Made by a program: the position numbers and the translations under genes | Origin: Actinomycetota bacterium | Lineage (GTDB): Bacteria; Actinomycetota; Acidimicrobiia; Acidimicrobiales; Ilumatobacteraceae | DNA: 36,708 nucleotides | Direction: 5' to 3' | NCBI GenBank assembly: GCA_026393575.1 | Contig: JAPKZX010000066.1 | Span: forward strand, 1-36,708 | Shown here: positions 1 to 8,790 of the stretch, one piece after another | Numbering within the stretch: the stretch's first letter is position 1 | Layout: every line of letters begins with the position of its first letter | The notes under the pieces: generated by a model | Database searches by the model: none | What the model saw: the letters and a program-made list of their open reading frames with translations, nothing else | What the model was told of the DNA's origin: nothing

Positions 1-1
1 C

Positions 2-469
2 TGGTGGGGCCTTCCCATTTCTTCAGTGTTCGACATTGGTGCAGGAATGGGAATGTGGCGCGACTGGTATCGCGATAATCACCCAGAGGTAGTTCTTCGT
101 TCCATCGATGTCAGTGAACACGCGTGTGAAACGTGGGGCCACGAATTTAGAAACATTGCGGATTGGAAACCCAGAGGCAAATACGACCTTGTGATCTGTC
201 ACAGCGTTCTTCAGTACTTATCGAACGAAGAATGCGAAAATGCCATCGCCAACATCGCAGCAGCCACTCGCTATGTCTTGTATCTGGAACTACCTACAAA
301 GTGGGATTTCGAGAATGTTGTCGACGAAACAGGCACTGACCTTCAGGTGTATCAACGCAGTGCTGCTTGGTACCGCAAGCGCCTGGGAGAACACTTTCGC
401 CAAATAGGCGCGGGCCTCTGGACGCCACTCAATGGGCTACCCATGTATGAGTTGGAAGCGGGTCGCTAA
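2..469 (+). CDS. Class I SAM-dependent methyltransferase (5' end outside window)
   Basis: The frame is open from the first bases and runs into VFDIGAGMGMW, which is the glycine-rich motif I that binds S-adenosylmethionine in Rossmann-fold methyltransferases. A GTG at 26 lies inside this motif's beta strand, so it is not a plausible start and the gene must begin before the window. Downstream, DLVICHSVLQYL fits motif IV/post-II of the fold, and the aromatic-rich end (residues near WYRKRLGEHF) closes the sheet. No substrate-specific domain is visible, so the methyl acceptor is unknown. It converges on the initiator tRNA gene, with a hairpin between them. Confidence 0.75.
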   Translation, partial: WWGLPISSVFDIGAGMGMWRDWYRDNHPEVVLRSIDVSEHACETWGHEFRNIADWKPRGKYDLVICHSVLQYLSNEECENAIANIAAATRYVLYLELPTKWDFENVVDETGTDLQVYQRSAAWYRKRLGEHFRQIGAGLWTPLNGLPMYELEAGR

Positions 470-488
470 ACATCGCCCTAGATAACCG

Positions 489-518
489 AAATCCCAACCC
501 CGTGGAGGGCTGGGATTT
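489..518. terminator. Hairpin between methyltransferase and tRNA-fMet, possible bidirectional terminator
   Basis: AAATCCCAACCC (489-500) and GGGCTGGGATTT (507-518) form a 12-bp stem with a 6-base loop and one mismatch. The mismatch becomes a G-U wobble in the minus-strand RNA. It sits between two convergent transcription units. The following sequence on either strand is only moderately T-rich, so a classic rho-independent terminator is not certain. Confidence 0.5.
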
Positions 519-535
519 CAGACTGTTTGTATTAG

Positions 536-609
<74 letters not shown>

Positions 610-625
610 ATGTAGTTGAAGCATT

Positions 626-654
626 ACGGTACAAGGCAAGCATCCCACTCACAA
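626..654 (-). promoter_or_regulatory. Promoter of the initiator tRNA
   Basis: On the minus strand, TTGTGA (649-654) and TACCGT (626-631) are separated by 17 bases. The -10 ends 16 bases before the tRNA 5' end, a fit to a housekeeping sigma promoter with a short leader. Confidence 0.45.
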
Positions 655-679
655 CTTCACCGCTCTAGGTACACAGATC

Positions 680-1054
680 ATGTTCTCCCGCAACAAGCAA
701 ACTCAACGGGCAATCGAAGCCCTGCAGGCCGAAGTGGCTTCTTTGCGTGTTGACCTCTATCAACAAGTTGAACAACTGGCTATCGAAAAAGAGATGGCAC
801 GGACTATCGCCGACCGACTCGTCAGCCTCGACACCCGTGTCTCAAGCATGGGTTCTGAACTCTCACGTCAATTTCAAGAGTTGGGTGGCGAGATTGAACA
901 ACTTGCCAAAGAGGTGCAGAACTCTGGTGTCAACGAAATAGTTGACACCATAAAGGCTTCACAGACGCGACTCGCCAACGAACAAGCTCGTTACGAAATT
1001 ACGTTTAGACAAGACCTTGCGGCACTTGCAGACAAGTTATTGCGTCGGAACTAA
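680..1054 (+). CDS. Small coiled-coil protein of unknown function
   Basis: This is a 124-residue protein with no signal peptide or membrane segment. Nearly the whole length is heptad-rich helix (for example IEALQAEVASLRVDL near the N-terminus and LSRQFQELGGEIEQLAKEV in the middle), with a basic C-terminus LLRRN. That suggests a dimeric coiled coil. I do not recognise a named family. Codon use looks like that of its neighbours, and the gene abuts the stop codon of the UPF0182 gene with no spacer. The first ATG at 680 has no strong ribosome site, only a weak AGGT further upstream. Confidence 0.6.
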   Translation: MFSRNKQTQRAIEALQAEVASLRVDLYQQVEQLAIEKEMARTIADRLVSLDTRVSSMGSELSRQFQELGGEIEQLAKEVQNSGVNEIVDTIKASQTRLANEQARYEITFRQDLAALADKLLRRN

Positions 1055-3970
1055 TTACTTCACTGCCGCAAGTGCTTGCTGCACTAGGGCACGTGCTTGT
1101 TGCAGTTTTTGTTGGTACGTCACGAAATCTGGCGGCGTCTTGGCAAGTGCAGCATCTGCCTGAGCAAATAATGACTCTGCCTGACGCAAGAGTTGTGATG
1201 GTGTGGAACCAGTATTCGTAGGAACTGTTGTTGCAGTTCCTGGCAGTGTTGTGGTTGTAACACCGGTTGTGCCGCCAACACGATCACCAAGATCCATATT
1301 GAAGCCCGGGAACAACTGTTGAATGACGCTTGTCAAACTGTCACCAATGACAGACCTGCCGTCGTACGAACCCAACACTTTTCGCACGAAGACTTGCTTG
1401 TCTTGCCCATCAGGTTGAACAAACATTGGACGCAGATACACAATGCCCTTGCCCACAGGTACGAGTTGCAAGTCGCCATAGGTAACACGTGAACCACGTT
1501 GGTCTAACGGTGTGATCGTTTGAGAAATTGCTGGTTCACTCTCAAACTCAGCAGACACAGTTGCTGGGCCAGGAGGCAGTGGAGCAGAAATGTCGTACAC
1601 CGTCATTCGTCCATAGGTCTTCGGGTCACTTGAGACCACCATCAATGAACGAAGTTCTTTACGACTGTCGTCTGCAGAGAACGGAACGAACGGACGAATC
1701 ATTGCAAAAACGCCAATGTCTGTCTTTGTATTAGGTGCGTGGAAGATTGAGTAATACGGACTGAATCGCTCGACATCTGAGTCCGTTGCATTGATGGAAT
1801 CGACACCGGCTACAGCAGTTGCACCCGTTGCAGAAATCACGCCGCCAGTTGAGGATTCCGGGGCGTCAGCTGGTGCCTGTGCCACGCTCCATGCGGCGTC
1901 ACGATTGAAGAACAATGTTGCATCGTCGAACTGGTAACGGCCATACATATTCGTCTGTACTCGGAAGAGATCTTCTGGGTAACGGAAGTGCGCGGCTAGT
2001 TCTGCTGGAATAAGCGACTTATTCGTAAACAGTTTTGGAAACGCAGACTTCCACATTTGAACAATGGGGTCTTTCGTGTCCACTACATACAGAGTGACTT
2101 CACCTGAATAGGCATCCACCACTGCTTTAACGCTATTTCTTACATAGTTGAAAGCATGGTTAAGTCCACTTCCGTTGCTGAGTTGCGACACGTTGGCGGA
2201 CTCTGCATATGGATACCGATTAGTTGTTGTGAATGCATCAACAACCCATTTCATACTTCCGTTAACTACAACGGGGTACGGATCTGAATCTAAATGCAGG
2301 AACGGTGCAATCTTTGAAACACGGTCGCGAACATCGCGAACCAAAAGAATTTGAGATTCCTGCGTAATGAGGCTTGAACCGAAAAGGTTGAACTCACCAA
2401 AATTGACAGCCAATGCCAACTTGCGAACGAGGCTATTGAATTTGACGCCACCTGTTCCGACAAACGAAGTTTCGTTTCGGCCTGGGCATGCCTGTTCCTT
2501 CTGAGAAGTCTTTACAACTGCATACTCACCAAGACCATCACCGAAATACACCTGCGGCTTTGTAACTTTCAGATCTACATAGGAAGGGCGACCATCTTCT
2601 GTGGCCAAACTTGCAGGAGCAGCAATCATTCCGCAACCGTGCGTATAAATGAGATGTCGTGACACCCACGTACGGTTAGGAATACCCGCTGGATTGAGTT
2701 CTCGTGCTGCGACCAGTACTTGCTGAACGCTACCATCAACTGCGTAACGGTCGACGTCGAGGTCGTTGACGGTATAGAACGACGTAAGACCTTGGTCTAA
2801 TGCAAAGCGAGCGCGCATCTGAACTGGGTCAAGCTGTCGCACGTCGCGCAAGGCAGCGTCATTCGCAGTGACTTCAGAAGCCGAGACATTCTCAAACACG
2901 GTGTTGACACGTTCAACATTGGAAAGACCCATCGCAGCTTTCGTTGCAACAATATTGCGCTGAATGTACGGCAATTCCCTTGTGCTCACGTTTGGCTGGA
3001 CAACAAAGCGTTGCACCACTGCTGGATACACAGTTCCCACAACAACAGCAACAACAACCCAAAGTCCCATTCCAAGAACAGGCAAACGCCAACCACGTTG
3101 ACGAATGTTCCACATCAACAATGCAGTTACTGCCAACGACACCAAGATCATGAGATTCAACGCTGGAATCTGAGCGTTCACGTCGGTGTACAACGCACCA
3201 CGCACCACGCCACGCTGAGAAGACGTGAGGTCATACTTCGACAACCAGTAATTCGCTGCGCGCAGCAACGTGCCACCAGCAACAAGCACGGACAGATGCA
3301 CTTTTGCCTGAGGCGTTACACGTTGCACACGATCTTGTGGACGAATACTGCCGTTAATGAAATGGAATGCAGTAATCACAATCGTTGCGAGTACAAGAGC
3401 TCCAAAAGCCCATGCCACTACAAATTGTGCAAACGGTAAACGAAAGACATAGAAGCCGACGTTTGCTTTGAATTGTGGGTCACCAACAGCAAATGCCTGA
3501 CGATGACGGAACATGAGCCACTCTTGCCATTGAGACGATGCTGGTAAACCAAGCATGAGAGCGATGAGTGCAGCGACTGCAATGCGAAGTTTTCCTCTGC
3601 TCTTTGCTGTCGCCTCACGAATGCGAATAATCGCTTGATCCTCTGGAGTATTTGGCAATGTGAGAGGCGCAACTCGGTCGGCCAACATGAGGTTTACCCA
3701 TAAGAACAGGAACGCGCCGATAGAAAAGATTGCTGCTAGTTCAAACTTGCTACGCAACACTCCCCAGTACACGTCGCTGCGGCCAACACTGTCGAACCAC
3801 AACAAGTTCACATAGAACGAAGACATTCCTCGCGCACTGAAAATAAGGAACAGCACGAGCCCGATGGCAGCAGACAACAAGATGCGCCCACGGGAAGGCT
3901 TACCGAAGTTAGGAAGACGAAAGACGGGGCCGGTCGGGCCGCGAGGGGGAAGGTCTGAGGAGTTACGCAC
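1055..3970 (-). CDS. UPF0182 family large membrane protein
   Basis: The protein is 971 residues long, the normal size for UPF0182 (COG1615), a family common in actinobacteria and of unknown molecular function. About seven hydrophobic segments fill the first third, starting with ILLSAAIGLVLFLIFSA. A long soluble, presumably extracytoplasmic, region follows and contains family-typical stretches such as RELPYIQRNI and YFGDGLGEYAVV. The C-terminus has a Thr-rich linker (TTTTLPGTATTVPTNTG) and then a short helical coil. The start is GTG at 3970, 11 bases after the stop of the DivIVA-like gene, so the two are probably co-transcribed. In Mycobacterium tuberculosis the UPF0182 gene also neighbours a PDZ/Lon-like protease gene, which is two genes upstream here. 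Confidence 0.93.
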   Translation of the reverse strand: MRNSSDLPPRGPTGPVFRLPNFGKPSRGRILLSAAIGLVLFLIFSARGMSSFYVNLLWFDSVGRSDVYWGVLRSKFELAAIFSIGAFLFLWVNLMLADRVAPLTLPNTPEDQAIIRIREATAKSRGKLRIAVAALIALMLGLPASSQWQEWLMFRHRQAFAVGDPQFKANVGFYVFRLPFAQFVVAWAFGALVLATIVITAFHFINGSIRPQDRVQRVTPQAKVHLSVLVAGGTLLRAANYWLSKYDLTSSQRGVVRGALYTDVNAQIPALNLMILVSLAVTALLMWNIRQRGWRLPVLGMGLWVVVAVVVGTVYPAVVQRFVVQPNVSTRELPYIQRNIVATKAAMGLSNVERVNTVFENVSASEVTANDAALRDVRQLDPVQMRARFALDQGLTSFYTVNDLDVDRYAVDGSVQQVLVAARELNPAGIPNRTWVSRHLIYTHGCGMIAAPASLATEDGRPSYVDLKVTKPQVYFGDGLGEYAVVKTSQKEQACPGRNETSFVGTGGVKFNSLVRKLALAVNFGEFNLFGSSLITQESQILLVRDVRDRVSKIAPFLHLDSDPYPVVVNGSMKWVVDAFTTTNRYPYAESANVSQLSNGSGLNHAFNYVRNSVKAVVDAYSGEVTLYVVDTKDPIVQMWKSAFPKLFTNKSLIPAELAAHFRYPEDLFRVQTNMYGRYQFDDATLFFNRDAAWSVAQAPADAPESSTGGVISATGATAVAGVDSINATDSDVERFSPYYSIFHAPNTKTDIGVFAMIRPFVPFSADDSRKELRSLMVVSSDPKTYGRMTVYDISAPLPPGPATVSAEFESEPAISQTITPLDQRGSRVTYGDLQLVPVGKGIVYLRPMFVQPDGQDKQVFVRKVLGSYDGRSVIGDSLTSVIQQLFPGFNMDLGDRVGGTTGVTTTTLPGTATTVPTNTGSTPSQLLRQAESLFAQADAALAKTPPDFVTYQQKLQQARALVQQALAAVK

Positions 3971-3981
3971 GCATGGGAACG

Positions 3982-5946
3982 CTAGTCCTGAACAGGGCTA
4001 ACGAGGCATCGGCACCCTGGATGTGCAGGGGGATGTGGGTGACCAGCGGGGAAATCGTCTCCCCTGGTAACAGCACCAGCCAATGAATTGTCTTCGCACT
4101 CGCTGCAACACTCGGCTGCAGGGTCAACCATCCACGAAATCGTGGCGCCTGGCTCGAGCGCAAGGTAAGCGCCCTTGCTGTAGGCAGAGCAGGCAATGTC
4201 GTCCACGTGGGAATCGATGAGTTCCATCTTCCACTTGCGATACACCTCGCGCATCAGTCCGGAAAGAATCTCGCGATCACCTTCTGCTTCACCGATTGCA
4301 ATGCGTGCTTCTTCTCGAAACGCTGCAACAAGCCCAGCAACAACAGTGGCTGCCGTATGGTCGGTAATTGCCTTCTGAGTCACTCGCCGACCTGAACCCC
4401 CGGAGGACTTCACAGACTTTGCACCAGCAGATGCTGAGGCCATGGCTTCTTCTGCAATGGCACCGGCATATCGCTGAGCTTGTTCGGTCGGAGTGCCAAA
4501 CACGGCATCAATCTCCAGAGATGACTTTTTGAGACGCAAGTGCTGAAGAACGTCGTTTTGTTCATCTGCCAAAACACGCTTCAGTTTGCGGGCCAGCGTG
4601 ACTACTTGTTCAGATAAGGCTTCATCACGGGCCTGAAAGCGAGCAGGATCAGCAGCGATAACTGCCACTTTCTTCGCTTTTTTGTCAGCTTTGGTTCGAG
4701 TCTTCTCAGGCTTAGCTTCAACAACAGCAGGCGCTTCTTTTGACGTCTTAGAAATAGGTAGTGCCGGAGAAGACACTGCCTCTACTTTTTCAGCAACTTT
4801 TGCAGTGCTACCGGCACGCAACTTCGCAAAAATATCATCGACTTCCGGAACAGACTTCTTTACGAAACTCGGCGCAGGTGCTTCTGTCTCTTCAATAACT
4901 TCAACAGCAAGTTCTTCAGTTGGCGCAATCATTTCATCAGCAACTGGAACTTCAGTTTTACGATGACGACCAAAAAGAGAAACAACATTTGTTGTTTTAT
5001 CTTCCGTTGCGTCTACAACAACTTCTTCAACAAGATTTTCATGCACAGGGTGCTCTGACGGAACAGCATCTTGTTCATCAACTAATCGTTGAACGTCATC
5101 GATGATTTCAGCAATTTCTTCCTGAGTGATTTCAACAACATCAGACTCGTGATCGAATATCACAACATCTTCGGGCGCAATTTGCGTTTCAGCTGCTGGT
5201 GTTTCTACGACTGCTTCACGATCAAACACTTTTACTGATGGGTGCTCAGGATTAACAATTGGAATAGGACCAGTAGTTGGTGATAAATCCACAATGAATT
5301 CAGGCTCATCGTGAGCATCTGTGAGTCCACCAATTACATCTTCGGTAGCAATACGAGCACGCTCAAAAGCGTTCATCAGTCGATCGCGACCATGAAGAAG
5401 TTGTTCGATTTGTGCACGCGCCGCATCACGACGACGAGACAATTCAGACAGAACCTTTTCACGGTATTCACGCGCTTCATTAACCATGTCGCGGCCCTGT
5501 TGCTTTGCCATATCTATTTCAGATTCGGCATCGTGTACAGAGTCTTCACGAATACGAGTTGCTTCGATCACGGCTGACTCACGAATGCGCGAGGCATCTT
5601 CAGCGGCATCTTTTACCAAGCGCGTTGCAGATTCTTCGGCGCGATCGCGAATCTGTGTACTTGCATCACGTGCCGCAGTAAGAACTCGCGCTGCTTCTTC
5701 ACCCAACAAGGTGGTCACAGTTTCCTCATCGAGTCGACCTGGCGCAGATAATCCACGAGTCTGGAGTGCCCGCAATTCGCCTTCCAAGAAACGCTCGCGT
5801 TCCTGAAGACGAGCCATCTCGGCAGCCACCATTTTGAGGAAATCCCGGACCTCGGCCTGATCAAATCCGCGTCGATTAACGGGGAACGCAGCCGAACCCA
5901 CCGCCGCGGGCGATGAAGGATCAGGTCGAGAGAAAGAGATAGCCAT
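3982..5946 (-). CDS. DivIVA-domain coiled-coil protein with a phage MuF-like Cys/His C-terminus
   Basis: The protein has 654 residues. Residues 21-65 match the DivIVA N-terminal domain (FPVNRRGFDQAEVRDFLKMV), the polar/septal membrane-curvature binding module. Residues 45-205 are a long Ala/Arg/Glu coiled coil. Residues 215-430 are acidic to Lys-rich low complexity and probably disordered. Residues 435-650 form a helical domain ending in C613-C614-x2-C617, then H636, H638, H642, C645 and C647 (HPGCRC). That spacing resembles the C-terminal metal-binding signature of phage Mu gpF/SPP1 gp7-type minor head proteins. It has no phage neighbours: it lies between a PDZ/Lon-like protease and UPF0182. 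ATG at 5946 is preceded by GAGG. The DivIVA part is secure; the MuF relationship is from motif recognition. Confidence 0.85.
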   Translation of the reverse strand: MAISFSRPDPSSPAAVGSAAFPVNRRGFDQAEVRDFLKMVAAEMARLQERERFLEGELRALQTRGLSAPGRLDEETVTTLLGEEAARVLTAARDASTQIRDRAEESATRLVKDAAEDASRIRESAVIEATRIREDSVHDAESEIDMAKQQGRDMVNEAREYREKVLSELSRRRDAARAQIEQLLHGRDRLMNAFERARIATEDVIGGLTDAHDEPEFIVDLSPTTGPIPIVNPEHPSVKVFDREAVVETPAAETQIAPEDVVIFDHESDVVEITQEEIAEIIDDVQRLVDEQDAVPSEHPVHENLVEEVVVDATEDKTTNVVSLFGRHRKTEVPVADEMIAPTEELAVEVIEETEAPAPSFVKKSVPEVDDIFAKLRAGSTAKVAEKVEAVSSPALPISKTSKEAPAVVEAKPEKTRTKADKKAKKVAVIAADPARFQARDEALSEQVVTLARKLKRVLADEQNDVLQHLRLKKSSLEIDAVFGTPTEQAQRYAGAIAEEAMASASAGAKSVKSSGGSGRRVTQKAITDHTAATVVAGLVAAFREEARIAIGEAEGDREILSGLMREVYRKWKMELIDSHVDDIACSAYSKGAYLALEPGATISWMVDPAAECCSECEDNSLAGAVTRGDDFPAGHPHPPAHPGCRCLVSPVQD

Positions 5947-5999
5947 TAGGCCTCAAGAGTACGACTCTCGCGAGGTCAAGTGGTGCATTATCCACAGGG

Positions 6000-7145
6000 C
6001 TACTTAGTCGGCACCAAGAGACCTTCGCCGCCATTCTGTGCGAGTTGCACAAGAGCCTCTTCCACGGTGCCCACTTGAACGATGGTCACTGAACTTCCGG
6101 CAGCGGCACGTGCTGCTTTCATCTCACTTGGCGACTGACCAGCAGGCACCAAGAACAGCGTTCCACCTGCATCTTTAACTGCAACGGCCTTCTGTTCCAG
6201 GGCTCCAATTGCACCCACTGAGCCATCCTCGTTGATGGTTCCCGTCGCAACCACTCGACCACGACCCATGAGATTTCCTGGGGTCAATTCATCAAGCAAC
6301 GAAAGCGTGAAAGCCAATCCGGCAGATGGCCCGCCAATACCAGCGGTAGAGATTTGGACATCAAAGGGAACGCGAACAGTGCGCGTATCAGATGGCACAA
6401 AACCAATGATGACCCGATTGGGATCATCAGGGCTTTTCATTAATTGAATTGTCCTGTTCTCTGGCTCTACAGATTCATCCTCGTCTGACTCATACGGCAA
6501 TACAGAGAGTGTCACGCGCGTTCCGGCCGATAGACCTTTCATTTGAGCTGCTAATTCAGTGAGTGTCTCAACTTTCACACCATTGAATCCCACGATTGTT
6601 TCGCCAATTGCTAATTCGGTACACGCAGCTTGAGTAGTTGGTGCCCCATCGCACACCAGTTCTTCAACCAAAATCTTTCCCTCAACAAGAGCTACATCAA
6701 GTCCTAAACGCTTCATTGCCACATAGTCGGCAATCTGTTTTGCGCCCACCATTGCCTGAAACCCAAGTCGACGAGAATCTGTAGGAGTCTGATCGCCGAA
6801 ATGTTCCTTATATGTGTGCACAACAACATGTGGATCTAACCAACCCACCAATGTGTCAAGAACAGAAAGTTGCCCACCAAAGGCAGTGACAAAATTGATT
6901 CCGTTCTCTGCTCGATAACGAGTAGGTACGGGCTCGCCACCTTTTACAGGTGCAAACTCCACGAGGGGTGCCACCGCAGACGCCTCGCCTGGTGCCAACT
7001 CCCACCGTTGGATACGTACTGCAGCCAGCACGATGATGCTCGCTAACAGCAACCACGAAACGGTTAGTAGTGGCAAGGCAATGCGCAGGGATCGAACATC
7101 TGTCGGGCGCTCGGGGGGCGGGAGAGGTACGCTGAAGTTGTTCAT
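6000..7145 (-). CDS. PDZ and Lon-type (S16) serine protease, YlbL-like
   Basis: With the start at 7145 the protein has 381 residues. A single N-terminal membrane anchor (LPLLTVSWLLLASIIVLAAV) is followed by a PDZ domain (around IGETIVGFNGVKVETLTELA) and a Lon proteolytic domain. GGPSAGLAF carries the catalytic serine and EQKAVAV the catalytic lysine of the Ser-Lys dyad. There is no AAA domain, as in the YlbL/Rv3194c group, so it should act at the outer face of the membrane without ATP. The frame stays open to a possible start at 7301, but that extension overlaps the divergent small membrane gene and looks non-coding. It is first in an operon with the DivIVA-like and UPF0182 genes. Confidence 0.88.
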   Translation of the reverse strand: MNNFSVPLPPPERPTDVRSLRIALPLLTVSWLLLASIIVLAAVRIQRWELAPGEASAVAPLVEFAPVKGGEPVPTRYRAENGINFVTAFGGQLSVLDTLVGWLDPHVVVHTYKEHFGDQTPTDSRRLGFQAMVGAKQIADYVAMKRLGLDVALVEGKILVEELVCDGAPTTQAACTELAIGETIVGFNGVKVETLTELAAQMKGLSAGTRVTLSVLPYESDEDESVEPENRTIQLMKSPDDPNRVIIGFVPSDTRTVRVPFDVQISTAGIGGPSAGLAFTLSLLDELTPGNLMGRGRVVATGTINEDGSVGAIGALEQKAVAVKDAGGTLFLVPAGQSPSEMKAARAAAGSSVTIVQVGTVEEALVQLAQNGGEGLLVPTK

Positions 7146-7170
7146 GAGTTCTCTGATTGTTTCATTTTCT

Positions 7171-7464
7171 ATGGTCTCCATGACGGCAGCAGGCGCAGCG
7201 TCCCGTGCTTTATGGGTTGTGGCGTTGGCACTCATCGCACTCGCCGCGATTGACCGCATGAAGCCTTCCTCTCCTCGCCGTGCGGTGGTGCGTGTCGACA
7301 ATAAGCCAACTCCCCTGTATCAAGAGCCCGATCAGCAACAACGCAGGCGTGCTATCACCAACTTGTCTGCCGGTGCAGTCATTCTTGGCGCACTTATCGC
7401 GTGCATTGTCGGATTCCTCTTCACGATTGTTCTTGAAGTAGTCGGCGGACTTCTCAGGGCCTGA
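7171..7464 (+). CDS. Small two-helix membrane protein, unknown
   Basis: From ATG 7171 (or ATG 7180) the product is about 95 residues, with two hydrophobic helices: ALWVVALALIALAAI near the N-terminus and AGAVILGALIACIVGFLF near the C-terminus. A basic, Gln-rich loop (YQEPDQQQRRRA) joins them, so both ends are probably on the same side of the membrane. I do not recognise the family. It starts 25 bases from the divergent protease gene and is followed 13 bases later by the HEAT-repeat gene, suggesting a two-gene unit. The frame is open further upstream to 7033, but that part is antisense to the protease and was left out. Confidence 0.6.
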   Translation: MVSMTAAGAASRALWVVALALIALAAIDRMKPSSPRRAVVRVDNKPTPLYQEPDQQQRRRAITNLSAGAVILGALIACIVGFLFTIVLEVVGGLLRA

Positions 7465-7477
7465 TCTTCCTTTCTCT

Positions 7478-8059
7478 ATGGAACGATTCGATGTCATTCA
7501 GGCTGGGTTTACTGGCGATGCCGTGCTTGCTCGGGCGGGACTAGTACATAACGAAGCACTCATTCGTGCGAGTGCATTACGTGCATTACACAGAATGGGC
7601 CATCTCACCAGTGATGATCTCAATGCTTGCATCAGTGATGCCGATGCAGATGTTCGCCGCACAGTTGTCGAACTCTCTGCGCAATTTTTAGATGTTGAGA
7701 TTTACCACTTAGTTAACGACACTGATCTGTTTGTTGCGGAGATGACAGCGTGGGCATTAGGTGAACGAACCGCCATCACCGATGTTGAGATAGAAATGCT
7801 CATTCAACAAACAACTGAACACGCCGAACCTGTCGTGCGAGAAGCGTGCGCTGCCGCTTTAGGTTCAATCGGCGATGAACGCGGACTGCAAGCTGTTCTT
7901 TCCGCATGCACAGATAAACCAGCGGTACGACGACGTGCAATTCTTGCTCTAGCAGCATTTGAGGGCGACGAAGTTGACGCAGCATTGACTGCAGCACTCG
8001 AAGACAAAGATTGGCAAGTTCGTCAGAACGCGGAAGATCTGATTAATCCGCGTAGTTAA
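7478..8059 (+). CDS. HEAT-repeat protein
   Basis: The 193-residue soluble protein consists of tandem helix pairs of about 31 residues, each with the HEAT pattern: LIRASALRALHRMG, DVRRTVVELSAQF, VVREACAAALGSIGDE, AVRRRAILALAAF and WQVRQNAEDLI. Such proteins are scaffolds, and some related PBS-lyase HEAT proteins act on bilins. Nothing here indicates an enzyme. It is downstream of a small membrane protein with a 13-base gap and no clear Shine-Dalgarno. It converges on the tag gene with 9 bases between stops. Confidence 0.8.
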   Translation: MERFDVIQAGFTGDAVLARAGLVHNEALIRASALRALHRMGHLTSDDLNACISDADADVRRTVVELSAQFLDVEIYHLVNDTDLFVAEMTAWALGERTAITDVEIEMLIQQTTEHAEPVVREACAAALGSIGDERGLQAVLSACTDKPAVRRRAILALAAFEGDEVDAALTAALEDKDWQVRQNAEDLINPRS

Positions 8060-8068
8060 ATGCGCCAG

Positions 8069-8716
8069 TTAGCTACTTTGCAATTTGCGTCTGAGCTTTA
8101 CTCCCAGACGAGCTAGTTCACACTCATCGCGCACAAAACAATCTTCAACGTGGTCATTTATCAGTCCCATTGATTGCATAAATGAGTACACAGTCGTTGG
8201 CCCCACAAATTTCCAACCACGTTTTTTCAGCGCCCGCGACAATGCAGTTGCTGAGGGTGAAACGCTCGCCACACCAGATGGATGTGAGGATTCTCCATCT
8301 CTTCCAAATGCTGTATCGGGCGCAAAGGACCAGAAAAAATCTGAGAGCGAACTTTCTGTTTCTATGAGTTCAAGAGCACGTGCGGCATTGTTAATGGTCG
8401 CTTCAATCTTTCCCCGATGGCGAACAATGCCGGCGTCTGATAGCAACCGTTGCACATCGCCGTCACTAAACGATGCAACATCTTCTAGATCGAAATTATT
8501 GAATGCTTGACGAAAGTTCTCTCGTTTACGAAGAATCGTGAGCCACGACAAGCCTGCTTGAAATCCCTCAAGACACAACTTTTCAAACAATCGCTGATCG
8601 TCCTGCACGGGTCTACCCCACTCGGAATCGTGATACGCGACATACTGTGCATCTTCACCAGGCCACCAGCATCGATGCAGGCCAGCCTCGGTTGCCTGGA
8701 GCCACTGCGAAGTCAT
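8069..8716 (-). CDS. tag: DNA-3-methyladenine glycosylase I
   Basis: The 215-residue protein excises 3-methyladenine from alkylated DNA in base-excision repair. It carries the Tag signature RCWWPGEDAQYVAYHDSEWG. The zinc ligands of E. coli Tag have counterparts: C16, H29 and the H-x3-C pair in NDHVEDCFV. The catalytic Glu lies in LSWLTILRKREN. It is slightly longer than E. coli Tag (187 residues) through short insertions, one being the Ser-rich segment GESSHPSGVASVS. ATG 8716 is supported by a TACGCT hexamer six bases upstream, indicating leaderless expression. It is divergent from the MFS gene. Confidence 0.94.
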   Translation of the reverse strand: MTSQWLQATEAGLHRCWWPGEDAQYVAYHDSEWGRPVQDDQRLFEKLCLEGFQAGLSWLTILRKRENFRQAFNNFDLEDVASFSDGDVQRLLSDAGIVRHRGKIEATINNAARALELIETESSLSDFFWSFAPDTAFGRDGESSHPSGVASVSPSATALSRALKKRGWKFVGPTTVYSFMQSMGLINDHVEDCFVRDECELARLGVKLRRKLQSS

Positions 8717-8722
8717 GCGCAG

Positions 8723-8728
8723 AGCGTA
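8723..8728 (-). promoter_or_regulatory. -10 element of a leaderless promoter (tag)
   Basis: TACGCT on the minus strand ends exactly six bases before ATG 8716, fitting TANNNT-N6-start. No Shine-Dalgarno is present. Confidence 0.6.
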
Positions 8729-8790
8729 TGCGGGCTACCACCGCACACCACGAGCCACGTTCCACTAGCCCAGCAACCTTGCGTTGGGGG

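Noticed and set aside
3041-3060. CAACAACA-type short tandem repeat
   Set aside because: It is explained by a run of valine codons in a UPF0182 membrane helix read on the minus strand.
3011-3439. Plus-strand open frame of 142 codons inside UPF0182
   Set aside because: It is antisense to transmembrane-coding sequence, with His/Gln/Asn-rich low-complexity translation.
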